Source: Cepaea nemoralis (Eukaryota > Mollusca > Gastropoda > Stylommatophora > Helicidae). Taken from it: a DNA stretch of 64,000 nucleotides. The notes under the pieces are model-generated. The model ran no database searches and was not told the origin of the DNA. It saw only the letters and a list, made by a program, of their open reading frames with translations. Positions 51,301 to 62,904 of this stretch are shown here, piece after piece. Each line of letters starts with the position of its first letter. Position 1 is the first letter of the stretch. Position numbers and translations under genes: made by a program. Where the stretch lies: the NCBI GenBank assembly GCA_014155875.1, contig JACEFZ010013531.1, positions 216,001 through 280,000 on the forward strand. The letters are read 5' to 3'.

Positions 51301-54300
51301 TTGCTAAATGGATTCCAAACGACCTGTTTATATGATACTGGATTATCATATGACTGTGTTGTTTCATCATCCTTAGTTCACCCTGAACAGGTGACAGAGG
51401 AAATAGTGGAATTGCAGGGACCACTGAAGAGTTCAACAAATATGTCTCTTCCAGTGGCAAAAGTGAACATAGCCTCGCGGTATGTCACCGGGACGATCAA
51501 GGCAGCAATCTTGGACGATCCGATATATCCTGTAATCCTCGGGTGTAGATTTATCGTTCTAGGAGAACCTGTTCAACCTGTGGCGATGGCGACCATGACC
51601 ACTCGATCACAGGCAACAAAAACTCCAGAATCAACTACGCCAATCCCTCGAACGGAGGAACTGAAGAGGGCACAAGAAGCCGACAGCACCTTGGAACCCT
51701 GCTTCAGAAAACTGCCAAAATCACATTTACCTCTACGTAAAGGTGATCTGTTCATGAAGTCAGCACTTCTTTACAGAAAAGGAGGACGAGCTGGACAAGA
51801 GTTTAATCAACTTGTTGTACCAACTCAATACAGGACTCAAATCTTAGAGATGGGTCACAGTCTACCATTCAGTGGGCACATGGGTATCAACGCTACTACA
51901 CAGCGGATTACCACTCACTACTTTTGGCCAGGGATGAACTCAGACATACAACGGTTTGTAAAATCATGCCCACAGTGTCAGAAAGTATCACCAAAACACC
52001 GGACACCACCGGCAATATTGGGTGAATCGCCAATCACTGGAATTCCATTTGAGAAAGTGGCAGTAGACATAATCGGACCTCTCTCAGCAACGAAGAGGCG
52101 AAACCGATTCATATTAACGCTTGTGGACACAACAACCATGTGGGCCGAAGCAGTTCCTATGCCCAGCTGTGACTCCAAACACGTCGCTGATGCATTATTA
52201 GGAATATTCACACGTCTAGGATTCCCACAAAGGATCTTGACGGACAACGGTTCACAGTTTCGTGGTAAACTCATGGAAGAGACCTTCAGACTTTTTCATG
52301 CACGCCATATCTTCAGTTCACCATATCACCCTCAGTCAAATGGACTTGTGGAAAGGTGGAACGGGACATTGATTAGTATCCTGCGCAAAATTGCCCAGGA
52401 GAAGACAGAGGATTGGGACTTGTATTTACCCGCAGCTTTATTCGCTTACAGGGAAGTACCCCATCACTCAACAGGTTTTGCTCCAGCCACACTGTTGTTT
52501 GGACGACCAATCAAGGGACCACTGGAGGCGTTACTCCGAACGTGGACTGATAATACTACAGATGATACAGTCGTGACTGCATCAACATATGTTGCCGAGT
52601 TGAAAAATCGTTTACAACACAGTTGGAAACAAGCGAATGTCAATCTACGTCAAGCCAGACGAAGAATTGCTCGTAACTTCAACCGCAAGGCAAAGGATAG
52701 AGAGTTAGAGATAGGAGAGAAGGTGATGTTGCTGCTTCCAACCAGTCAGAATAAGCTGCAAATCGGATGGAGAGGACCTTATGTAGTAACGGAGAAGATC
52801 TCACGTACCAACTACAGAATTTCAGTCAAAGGCAAGATGAAAGTATTTCACATAAACCTCTTGAAGAAATATCATGAAAGACCCTCAACCACCGAACCTG
52901 CACATCTGATGGCCATGAGTGTGGCTACTGAAGTCGAAGAAGGATCAACAATGGGAGTCGAGTGCCAACTGCAAGCCAAAGAGACCTTTAAGGATGTGGA
53001 AATCAATCCCAACTTAACAAAGGATCAGCAAAAGCAGATTAGGGAACTTATGGCAAAATATGCAGAAGTACTTACTGATAAGCCAGGAAGAACTGATTTG
53101 GAGGAATTTGACATGAAGTTAAATGACCCAGTGCCTGTGCGAGTCAAGACTTACCCAGTTCCTTATGCAAAGCAAAAGACTTTAGAGGAAGAAATACAAC
53201 AGCTGCTCACCGCAGGAATAATCTCACCATCTGAATCACCTTACAGTGCCAGCGTCGTCTTATTGAGAAAGCCAAGCGGAGAACATAGATTGTGCATCGA
53301 TTATCGACAGCTCAATGCTATAACTGAATTCCAAGCAGAACCTCTGCCGGATCAAATAAACTCTTCACAGCACTCAACCGAGCTAGGTACTTTACTAGGA
53401 TTGATCTCAGTAAGGGATATTACCAGATTCCTGTAAAACCGGAAGTTAGACCATGGTTAGCTTTCAGCACGCCTGGAGGACACTATGAGTTCAACGTTCT
53501 TCCATTCGGATTAAGTAATGCTCCCAGCGTCTTTACACGTATGATGAGAAAATTACTTGACCCACTACAGCATCCAGACATTAGTCACTTCATGGATGAC
53601 ATCCTGATCGCAACTGAAACATTTGAAGAGCATGTAGAAACCCTGCATCTTTTGTTCAGGCGCCTCAGAGAAACTGGATTGACGGCTAGACCAAAGAAGT
53701 GTCAGATAGGATTCCAAGAATTGGACTTTCTAGGTCATAAGATATCTCATGGACTGATAACTCCACAAGAGGGAAATGTGGACAAACTCCAGAGAGCACC
53801 TCGTCCAAAAACAAAGAAGGATGTAAGATCATTTGTATCCTTATGTGGATTCTATCAAAAATACATCAAGGACTTCAATACTCTGTCAGCACCTTTAACG
53901 GATCTTACCAAAAAGGGTAAACCAGAGAAAGTCACTTGGTCAGCTGACTGTGAGAGAGCTTTCACAGCACTAAAGCAGGCATTAACTGCTCATCCAGTCT
54001 TACATCTACCAGACCTCGACCAACCATTCGTGCTGTGCACCGATGCCAGTAACATAGGAATTGGGGCAACGCTGTTGCAGAGAAAGGGAGATGTAACATC
54101 AGAGCTATTCCCTGTAGCCTATGCTAGCAGGAAATTGAATGCAGCAGAGAGAAATTACAGTACTATCGAGAGGGAATGTCTTGCGCTCGTATGGAGTGTA
54201 CAGAAATTTCAAGCATACCTATATGGCAAACATTTCACAGTACAATGTGACCATCAACCACTCATGTTTCTCGCAGCATCTAAGACTCTGAATGCCCGAC

Positions 54301-54473
54301 TTATGAGGTGGTCGCTGCTTCTTCAACCTTACTCGTTCCAGGTTGAATATGTTCCTGGGAAAATGAATGTGGGAGCGGACTTCCTGAGTCGACACCCAGT
54401 GCCTGATGAACCAGGTCAATCAGATGCAGAAAAGAATACAGGGGAGGACAAATGGGAACAGCTTGATAACTGA
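51301..54473 (+). pseudogene. pol: Pol region (PR-INT-RT-RNase H), LTR element 2, with a frameshift
   Basis: Protease LYDTG (about 51328-51342); integrase with H-H-C-C finger ending SCPQC, then catalytic aspartates in VAVDIIGPL and LTDNGSQF and the glutamate in NGLVERWNGT; GPY-type module (WRGPYVV); RT with KPSGEHRLCIDYR. Near 53345-53360 one base is missing relative to element 1, and the first frame ends at 53436. The rest continues in another frame: FMDD (about 53589-53600), RNase H CTDASNIGIGA, ERECLALVW, CDHQPLMF, GADFLSRHP, stop at 54471-54473. Catalytic residues of every domain are present. Integrase again precedes RT, so both elements share the Gmr1 order. Confidence 0.92.
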
Positions 54474-54509
54474 AAATGTTGGAAACATAGTTCCATACCA
54501 TAGAACAAT

Positions 54510-54523
54510 CTGGAGTGGGGCCA
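54510..54523 (+). other. Polypurine tract of LTR element 2
   Basis: tggagtggggcca directly precedes the TG of the 3' LTR. Confidence 0.78.
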
Positions 54524-56955
54524 TGTGGCATAACGCAGCCAACATTATTCATCTTATCAACAAATGCCGCAAAAAGAGGAAACAACATTAAAATAAATTG
54601 ACTTCACAAACGCAATTGGAGATTGGGACTTAAAACTTAACATCGAAACTGGAACTGAACAAGTGACAAATGACGTGGATTCTTAGAAGGATTTCATCAG
54701 ACCAAGCTCGGAAAATCATTGGATGAGAAAACCACCTGACCCGCCTTCGCGCCAGTGCATAATTAGCATATGTACCATTTCATCAGAAAGGTTAATCAGC
54801 CCGCACTTTTGTCTGAACTCGCTCCATGGACGGATGTGAGAATAGTGTGTGATCAAAAATTCAATGGACAAAGCAAAAGTCTGGATCCGAGGTACGTTTG
54901 TTAGCCCTTGATTAGACTAAGAACCCGATGTATCAAGTATCGAGTAACGTAAACCCATGTTTGTGATGTCAATTGAAATGTATGATTATTAATTAAAACC
55001 TCAGAAATGTAAAAATGCTCGACTGTAGATTCTAATGACGCAAAGCCATTCCCGGGCAAAATATTCTCTTCGATGAAACTACAATCTCTGATATTCTTAA
55101 GGATAATTATTAACTTTAGGAAGTGCATTACACTATTACATTCTATTCTAAACAACTGTGAGAAGTGATGATTCGAAAGCAATCTTGTGCATTTCACCAG
55201 AAACATTGTAAAAGATGCTATCACTGTCTACAGCTGAAATGACAGTTCGTGTACTAGAACAAGTGCCTTGTTCTAAAACAGACTTATCTATGCCTATTTA
55301 CGATCTAGAAAGCTGAAAGTGAAATCAATCTTTCCTTTCTCCTTTCTCTATAGAATTAATAGGGTTTGGCGAAATGAATATTTATATTTATGTCAAATTT
55401 AATTAGATAAGAGCACTTAGGAACTGCAATACATGAGAAAGTTGTGCTTCGCGGAACACCATCACGCGAAGTGAACTTAACTCATTACTCAACATAACTT
55501 AAAACACAACACCACTCAACACCACTCATCACCACACAACACAACACTCAACATCACAACAACAACAGGTAATGGAAGAGAGTTATTAGACACAAGAAGA
55601 AGAAGAAGTTAATTGGGAAAACACAGAGAATTATTTATACACATTGTGAACACCATTGAGTAGAAGAAATGTTAGAAATGTATGTCATTTATTTACATGC
55701 ATCTTGACACCTTCTCACTCTTGTCATTGTCTCACTGTACACGTTCACTGACCCCAGGTCAAATGAAGACTTACATACAGCAGGAACAAGTTGATACAAG
55801 GCGTACACAGTGTGATAAACTCTGACCACCCCAAATTAACCCAACACTAGCTTAGAGAGAAAAAGAGGGGGAGGGGAACTAGTTCCTACTTCAGGAATTT
55901 AGGTTCTTTTACCTACTTTTAAAAGATTGTATTGGTAGGAATGTATATATTTATGTGAATACTCATCAGTGATCTTGGTGGCTACATACCAACAACCACC
56001 CAACACATCAGCAAACTAACCACCTAAATCAGACCTGAGAGAGGGAAGCCGAGAGATGGAGATGAACCACAAGTGAGATGGAGGATGACTTCGCTATGAG
56101 CAGAGCATGGGGAGGCCTTCAGTGGAGCTATACGGGCAGACCTGACGTGGATCCATCAGTCAATGGACCCTGGCTTACCTAATCCTCCAGTCACCAGGTT
56201 ACTTTTAATATCATCGGTATACACCACACCCAATCTCAGGAACTTAATAGTTAAATGTTGATGCAACATCATCATACTTAAAATGTACAACATCACAATG
56301 TTTACTATGTTTTAACACTTGTTGATATCTCATATATTGATGCTTGTTATTGATTGTCTGGGACAATGGTCCAATGTGCAACTGTTCTATTACTTTGTGT
56401 GTAAATCACAATAGAGATGTATGTACTGACCAGAAGGCTCAGGCCAGTCAATAAATGATTAACATGAATTGACCTTCTGTTAATTTGTCAAGTTCAAACC
56501 TATCTGTCAACAACTTCTTTGTACATCATGTTGTCAAAATCTAATGTGATTGATTATGTGTTTGATTGTTAAAAGATAAATTAACTCATAATGACTTACT
56601 AAAAGGGGGAAATAAAAGACTCTATACTTATCAACTGCTCAACATCCATGTTTTCTTCATCTAAATCAGGCTGAGAAAATTCTCCTGACTTTCCTCAGAT
56701 TTGATAAACTAAAAGGGGGCTCCAGAGCTAAAGAATCATTGGAGAAGGGGCAGATTCCCAATTAGTAAATTACCATTCTTACCAGGGCCATAATCTATAT
56801 CTCCTAGACAATACTTATTAGAACGAGACCTGCAGATAACTCAAGGTTCATATTCTGGGGTTATTGAAGATAGAAGAGGATGGGGCTCTACATCTTTTGT
56901 TAGAGATGGGGCATGCACAACAGTGATCTCCCACTCCCTTCAAAAATATATGACA
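54524..56955 (+). repeat. 3' LTR of LTR element 2
   Basis: 2432 bp, co-linear with 47004-49435. Confidence 0.95.
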
Positions 56956-57245
56956 ACACTTTAAAGAGCACCAGTGAGATTGCAGATCCTTGTGGCAGTC
57001 CCGGGGTTAAAATATGTGGCCCTGGTCCATGCACCCAGACGGAGAGCAACCCGACGAGAATGTAGGACGGCCGCTATCCAGTTCACTAACCAGGGATTAA
57101 CCCCCTTCTCCATCAGTGCGGTCATCAAAATAAAATATCATATCGAACTCTATTGTACGCATCCTCGAGATCAAGCGCCGCCGCCATCGTTTCATGTCTA
57201 CCCTGGAACCCCTCATAAACGTCAATGGCAAAAGTGGGTGCATTT
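56956..57245 (-). pseudogene. I-like LINE RT, first half (other side of LTR element 2)
   Basis: On the minus strand, readable words are AAALDLEDAYNRV (first catalytic aspartate), GVNPWLVNWIAAVLHSRRVALRLG and PGLPQGSAIS...LFKV, the RT blocks that immediately precede the YTSK...FADD part at 46406-47003. Two frame changes are visible, near 57130 and 57020. The LINE is not recognisable upstream of about 57245, so this is a 5'-truncated copy. Confidence 0.82.
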
Positions 57246-57319
57246 GACCAAGTATCTTTTCCTGGCCTGTAGCTCCCCTAACATAGGGCTAGACATACAC
57301 ATGGTCCTGTAGCCATGTG

Positions 57320-57500
57320 TTTGAAACTCCATCGGGTCGGATGTATGCCTGCCCACCTGGTAGTCATGTGTTCCATTCCTCATCGGGGCTGATTTGTGAA
57401 ATGAATACTGGGCTCCCCTGTGGACACAGACTAAAGTGGGTACCAGCACATTTCTCAGGAAGTAAAGGCGATCGTTATGATACTAATAACATCACTATCT
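57320..57500 (+). mobile_element. SINE-C copy
   Basis: gtgggtaccagcacatttct, caggaagtaaaggcgatcgt and tatgatactaataac match the family body. The head region (atgtgttccattcctcatcg) is poorly preserved. Confidence 0.6.
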
Positions 57501-57604
57501 AGACCAGAGTGGCCGGTAAAAAAAGGGGGCTAGTACCATAGTACCATGTGTCGATTGCGCCTAAGGAACACGGACGGATTTTTACTTTACTTAGCAGATG
57601 ACGA

Positions 57605-57805
57605 GTACCCTGCGGTGGTATAGTGGTTTGTATGCTTGCCTGCTTAGACAGTGGTCCGGGTTCATTGTCCAGCAGTGGCAGAATTATTCTTCCCACTAGT
57701 ACAGCTCTGGCGTCGACCCAACCTCATACAAATGGGTACCAAACAACTGTCTGGGAAGTAAATGGTGTCGAGGAAGATAATTGGTCACCTACCTCATAAA
57801 TCGAA
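57605..57805 (+). mobile_element. SINE-C copy with good tRNA-like head
   Basis: tgcggtggtatagtggtttg (A-box-like), gtccgggttcattgtcc (B-box-like), then gtaccaaacaactgtctggg, aagtaaatggtgtcgag. It is followed, probably within its 3' part, by the MITE at 57814. Confidence 0.72.
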
Positions 57806-57813
57806 GTCTAGAA
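57806..57813. repeat. 8-bp TSD of the hAT MITE (gtctagaa), left
   Basis: Exact copy at 58191-58198; eight bases is the hAT signature. Confidence 0.85.
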
Positions 57814-58190
57814 AATTGGTTCTCAATCGGTGGGGAAGAACCCCCACCCCCATTTTAGGGTTTCCAGGGGGGGGGGGGGGTTAAGATTATTTCAAGATCG
57901 TGTTAATACAAGAATCGATTACTTGATATTGTTTTTTCCTCCATACTTTACGTTTCCGTACTTCTCGCCCTTCTTAAATTCGTTTTACAGCATAAGTAGA
58001 CCCGCAAATTATGTTTTATGTAGACGTCTGGACTTGTTCTAGTATGTGTTGTTCAATGTAGCTTCCATTTTTAAGTATAATGCATAGGGGCGGGGGGATT
58101 TATAGGGAGGAAATACGAAAAGGGAGGAGGGGTGGCATTCTGAACATATGGTGTAGGGGTGCACGGGCCAGAAAAGGTTGAGAACCACTG
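57814..58190. mobile_element. hAT-type MITE, 377 bp
   Basis: Right end reversed reads cagtggttctcaaccttttc, the classic hAT terminus; the left end is aattggttctcaatcgg, decayed in its first bases. An exact 8-bp TSD is adjacent on both sides. There is no transposase. Inside is a run of 14 G near 57870. Confidence 0.88.
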
Positions 58191-58484
58191 GTCTAGAATA
58201 TGCGTCGGCCTAATACCCCATATCCCATCGGCAGTGTCTGCCGTGGGACTTCCTCTATTGTATTTCAGTAGGAGACGATTCTTCCTGCTCGGGAAGCTTG
58301 AAATCGCTATAGGGGGTAGTAACTTCTGTTAGACACACAGACACGATAATCACATAAACAAACAATGCCTGCAATAGTTTGTTTCGTTTTCCCTCTGGTT
58401 GTCCTAGACATTTGTTACTTTAAGTATCCCGTGTCTAGTTCAAATGGGCTGAAATAAAAGCTTTGATATTCAACACACTCACAC

Positions 58485-58537
<53 letters not shown>

Positions 58538-59167
58538 CACACACACACACACTAATTACTAATGCTATCTACAGACAAACCTATATCATTGCTTCATTGA
58601 TATCACAGTCTTCCTCTATAGGACAAGACGTCAAGATGAAAAAATACCTTCAGATCCCCAAATCGATTAGAAATACCATAGAATTGTAAAGAACATATTT
58701 GGAAAATTGTATGCTGCCTTTAAAATTGCTATGACAGGTAGACGATTAGCGGTAAATCCAGAGAGACGCACAATAAAAGTGCACGGTGTTCTCAGAACTG
58801 ATCTTCTGTCTTCCATCTCCTGCCCTGCGTCGCCTGTTGAAGATTGTACCCTCAACCAACAGACGCTTGGCTGCTCTACCTTGCTTGCATTGTATCTTGT
58901 AGTTCCCTCCATGTCGTCCCCATCGTATACATATATGTATCTACTTCTCTTCTTTGAGCGTTTTAGGTCTCCCTCTGATTAAATTGCCCCTGTGTTTTAA
59001 GGAGAAATGATTTACTATTTATATACTCGTATTATAAGGTTGTATAACTGTGTCCTGTATCTTTTCCTCACTTCTTGATTGTATCTAGTTTGTCGCAAAG
59101 GCCCAACATTATTGATACTGGCATATCATTTTAGTCCTTATATTTTGCACAGGCAACTTTTAATGAA
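58191..59167. other. Unassigned sequence with (CA)n at 58487-58552
   Basis: A (CA)n run of about 32 units, interrupted once, is the only clear feature. The open stretches at 58667-58982 show no recognised motif. Confidence 0.6.
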
Positions 59168-59214
59168 ACATGAACGCCTGTACCAGCTGGCATGGCACTT
59201 GATGATGATGATGA
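59168..59214 (+). mobile_element. RTE-like 3' end with (GAT)n tail
   Basis: catgaacgcctgtaccagct, ggcatggcacttgatgatga: only the last 45 bases of the family and its tail. Confidence 0.65.
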
Positions 59215-59600
59215 CTTCCAAATATTTCCTAGTGTTATCAAAGCTCCTCATGTCTTTGTTTTTTCATGTCAGTTCTCCATGCATGAGCACAATGGTTGTC
59301 AATATTGCTATCTAAATATGTGTATTATTCTAACCCTAAATGTGAGGTTTCACCAAGGTAGATCGGATTATCATTGCTTGATTTATTTTCATAATCTTTG
59401 CCTTTCCCCTACGAAATTTGAGATATAATTGTGTGAGCTTCTGTCCATTGTGTTTAGTTTCTCTTCTATCTGATTTTGTGTGTTGGAGAGGAGGACAGTA
59501 TCCTCAACGAAGTCCACTTCATTAAGCTGGTCAGTCAGAGTCCAGTGAATTCCATTTCTGGCGGTAGTTATTGCTGTCCTTATAGTCCACTCTAGGATCC

Positions 59601-59905
59601 ATCCATCATGTGCCATGCTGATAAGCATGGGCGGTCATGTTTTGCCATCCCACTCGATCACCAGAGTCGTGGATCATATCCGTGTTTATGTCTCGACCAT
59701 GCCACGTGGCCAAGCCATCCAGGTGTTTAATTCTTGGTCTTCCCTTTGGTCACCTCCCTTCGATCTTGCCAGTTGTCACCAAGTTCACCAAATTCATTTC
59801 GTCTCATAACATCCCCAAACAATTTTGACTGTTTACGTCTAATGTCTCTAATCAGTGTACGATCTTCATTTGTTTCTTGAAGGACTTGTTCGTTGGTTTT
59901 TAGTC
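59601..59905 (-). mobile_element. RTE-like copy
   Basis: On the plus strand atcatgtgccatgctgataa, cgatcaccagagtcgtggat, catgccacgtggccaagcca, in the same order as 31950-32230; 5'-truncated. Confidence 0.78.
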
Positions 59906-60220
59906 TAGAGATAGTAACAATAAAGTGACAAATGACATCCTTGTTGCACTCCTGTTCTCAACTCTGGGTTAAACTCACAGACGGACACACCATCAGACTG
60001 CTAATGGTAACATTTGTATTGGTTCTCTTGGCTGGATGTTACAGATGAGGACGTAGCAGATATCAGATTGTTATGAGTGATGTGATATCGGTTCTTGACT
60101 CAACTCAACTCAAATCAACCTCTGTTCTTATTTCAAATATATCTTAAGTTTTCTTTCACGAAGAACACAGCATTTCGTCTGTTCAAGTTCTGATTACGTT
60201 ACAGATTTCCTAACTAAGTA

Positions 60221-60770
60221 CATCAACATCATCAATGCCATGTCGATAAACGTGAGTGGTCATGTTTAGCCATCTCACAAGATCACCAGAGTCGTGGCTC
60301 AGTTCTGTGTTCTTGTCTCACCCATACCACGTGGCCACGCCATCCACGAATTTACTTCCTCTTGTTCTCTTCCCCTCAATCTTGTCAGTTGTCACCAAGT
60401 TCTCCATTTGTTTTTCTAGTCATAACGTGTCAACATGTCAAAAAGAATCGTGACTGTATACATCTTTCTCTAATCACTTTCGGTTTTCATTTGTCTCTTG
60501 TAGGACTTGATCATTGATTTTTCTGTCTGTCCGTGGTATTCTTTACATTTTCCTCAGAAATGACATTTCCACAACCATTAGAAGGTTTTTCAGTTTGTCT
60601 TCTTATTGTCCAGGCTTCACATCCATTCAAAAGAACAGGTTCTATGTAGCACTTAACTCGCATTTTCTCGTTGCAGTTGACATCATTTTATTGGTCAGTA
60701 TGTTTTGAATCTTGCATAAGGCTACCTTCGCGATGGCGACTCTTGTTCTAATCTCTTCAAGTTAGAAAGC
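60221..60770 (-). mobile_element. RTE-like copy
   Basis: Longer truncated copy: same 3' end, then words matching 7970-8320 (tgacatttccacaaccatta, tctatgtagcacttaactcg, attggtcagtatgttttgaa). Frames are broken. The flank 59906-60220 shows nothing I can name. Confidence 0.75.
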
Positions 60771-60779
60771 GGATAAGAT

Positions 60780-61350
60780 CGGATCATCATCAGGTGCCAT
60801 GCCAGCTGGCGTTGACGTGCATGTCTCTCCACACGTCTCGGTCCTTGGTTTTCTGGATCAACTCTGCTGCCGATATTCCCCCATGCCACCGTCTCAATCC
60901 ATCCAGCACCATTTCTCTTGGTCGGCCTCTGGTTCTCTTCCCCTCGATATTCCATTTGTCACGATGTTCTCCAATGCCTCTCTTCTTATCACATTACCAA
61001 AAAAAGTTTTTTTTGGTCTCTTTCTTACTTTTGTTATTTCTAGTTTCATTAGGCCAGTCTCCCTGGCGAAGGGTTTAACGACGCTGTTCGTAATCCCGTA
61101 TACTCTCGTAAGAAGCAGTCTGCGCGAAATTCGGCAGCGTATCGCTTCGCGTTAGTTACTTATGGAATGTATGTGAGCCGGTAATTCAGAAAGCAATGAC
61201 AAACTACTGAATGTAAAACTTGCCAAGACATCAACAGCAGCTGAAAATGTCGGTGTTGACTGCTATGTCCTGTAAAGGATATGCGACAACAACAACACAA
61301 GTTTCATTAGCCTCTTTCCGGCAATCGTCATTAGTTACTCTGTCAGTCCA
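60780..61350 (-). mobile_element. RTE-like copy (second subfamily) split by a SINE-A
   Basis: atcatcatcaggtgccatgc (reversed 3' end), then tctcaatccatccagcacca and ttggtcggcctctggttctc. It is interrupted at 61053-61299 and resumes gtttcattagcctctttccg, as at 43570-43600 without the insert. Confidence 0.82.
61053..61299 (+). mobile_element. SINE-A copy with 11-bp TSD
   Basis: 247 bp from gccagtctccctggcgaagg to a (aac)n tail. The flanks agtttcattag (61042-61052 and 61300-61310) are identical and belong to the RTE-like target, so both ends of the family are defined here. Confidence 0.9.
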
Positions 61351-61799
61351 GAGCTGATACGATACAATATTTAGATTTCTGACTCATGGGTCAGAAGTAA
61401 TAGCAGCTAAAAGACACGTCTGCGACCTTTACATCGACACAAGGACTATAGTAGAAACATATAAATAGCCCAAGTGTGCAAATCGAAAATAGTTAGCTCG
61501 AATGAAACGGTCGTTCGAAAAGCAAAGGAAACCACAACTTGAGTGGATACAATATATGGCGACATATTTGAAGTAGCTCGACATAGAATTAAACGAGACA
61601 AATGTAAAAATGTGTGTATGGCAGCTGACAATCTTGCATTTTATAATGGATAGATGCGGGGCAGCCGACCCGGTAGTCATGTGATGGAATTCCCATTGGA
61701 ACAGAATTTTCAAGTTGACATGAACTCCCAGGTGGACCAGCATTAAAATGACACAATTGGAAAAAGAATACAGACCTGATTCGTGCACTTAGTGAGTGT

Positions 61800-61843
61800 G
61801 TGAGATGGCGAGCCATGATCGCCCATGCTTATGGAATTAACAC

Positions 61844-61914
<71 letters not shown>
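61800..61914 (+). mobile_element. RTE-like 3' end with long (GAT)n tail
   Basis: gagatggcgagccatgatcg, cccatgcttatggaattaac followed by (atg)n to 61914 is a plus-strand, 5'-truncated 3' end. 61660-61790 also has SINE-like words (cggtagtcatgtgatggaat, similar to 57350). Confidence 0.65.
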
Positions 61915-61915
<1 letters not shown>

Positions 61916-61993
61916 CTGTGTCTGTTATATCTAAAATGCCCACACATGCCTGCCGGGTCTGTAAGCATGTTTTCGATTCAACATCGTGTAAAT

Positions 61994-62170
61994 AGATTAG
62001 TTTAGTTTAGTTTAGTCGACGGATCAACATCAAGGCACACGGGTGTAACCCATAAGTGCTCCGTTCTACTCCTAACTCAAGCCTGAGTCCGGAGAATCTC
62101 AGCTCAGTGCATGAACTCCGTAGCACCGGCGAGGATCCTGAAATACTTTGGGTAGGTTTTTAACTCCAAA
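61994..62170 (-). mobile_element. SINE-1 copy, 5'-truncated
   Basis: tttagtttagtttagtcgac is the reversed (taaac)n tail, then aaggcacacgggtgtaaccc, agtccggagaatctcagctc and tgaaatactttgggtaggtt in reverse order relative to 2306-2756. The tRNA head is missing. Confidence 0.85.
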
Positions 62171-62184
62171 TTTTCGAAGTTCTT

Positions 62185-62335
62185 AAATAGAGCTGGATCC
62201 CAGGTCGATCCAATTTAACATGAGTACCGGGACCTGTCTTGGGAAGCAAAAGACGTCGTCATGATACTGACCCACTTCACCCGACCGGTGCCGATTGGTC
62301 TATAAAAATATGAGTCTAGCAACATATGCCGAATA
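62185..62335 (+). mobile_element. SINE-C body
   Basis: acatgagtaccgggacctgt, cttgggaagcaaaagacgtc, tcatgatactgacccacttc and ggtctataaaaatatgagtc. It directly follows the SINE-1 fragment. 62336-62900 holds no recognised gene. Confidence 0.68.
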
Positions 62336-62904
62336 CTCCCAATGCGTGTAAAACTGGCCCTTACTTTTACCTGTTCACCATAAGTGCAATGCTCTGTAAG
62401 GCTGTAATACTGGCAAGCAAACTGAAACATAGCAAAGCGAAGGCAGTGACATCAATCACTAGATGGCTTAAATAAACGGTATAATTAGGATAAGTACTGA
62501 ACTGTTTCGAGAATCTAATGATCCTTTTGAGATGGAGAACCATGATTAACGCCAGTTTGTTACCTGGGTCCACGAAGGAAGCGAACACTGGAAAACTGTA
62601 GCCGATCATGCTTGTCGTAAGAGGCGATTCAGGAGGATTGGCGTGAAACTAACTACCTCAGCCCGAAGAAAGCTTTAGCTGCAAAATAAAACTTACTAAG
62701 AACAAGTCTAACAAGGACTTAGTGTGAGTTGGTTTAAGGCATAGGTTCCATTGCTAGGTGAAAGGCAGAAGACCAAGAACCCATATTAACAAGCTTAACA
62801 TAAGTATTGCAATGTTAGGGCTAATTTCAGAAAATAGCATCATGGCAATGCGAAGCAATAGGTTTAGTAGAAGATGATGGCCACGACACACGCTTGAAAC
62901 TGTA

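Larger units (their letters stand above)
47004..56955 (+). mobile_element. LTR element 2: Gmr1-type Ty3/gypsy retrotransposon, defective
   Basis: About 9.95 kb on the plus strand with 2.43-kb LTRs, degenerate primer site, gag, pol in the order protease-integrase-RT-RNase H, and purine tract. It is a distant relative of LTR element 1: same architecture, protein words clearly alignable, LTRs unrelated by eye. Flanking bases acaca (46999-47003) and acact (56956-56960) match at four of five, an imperfect TSD. It lies antisense inside the I-like LINE. One stop in gag and one frameshift in pol disable it. Confidence 0.95.
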
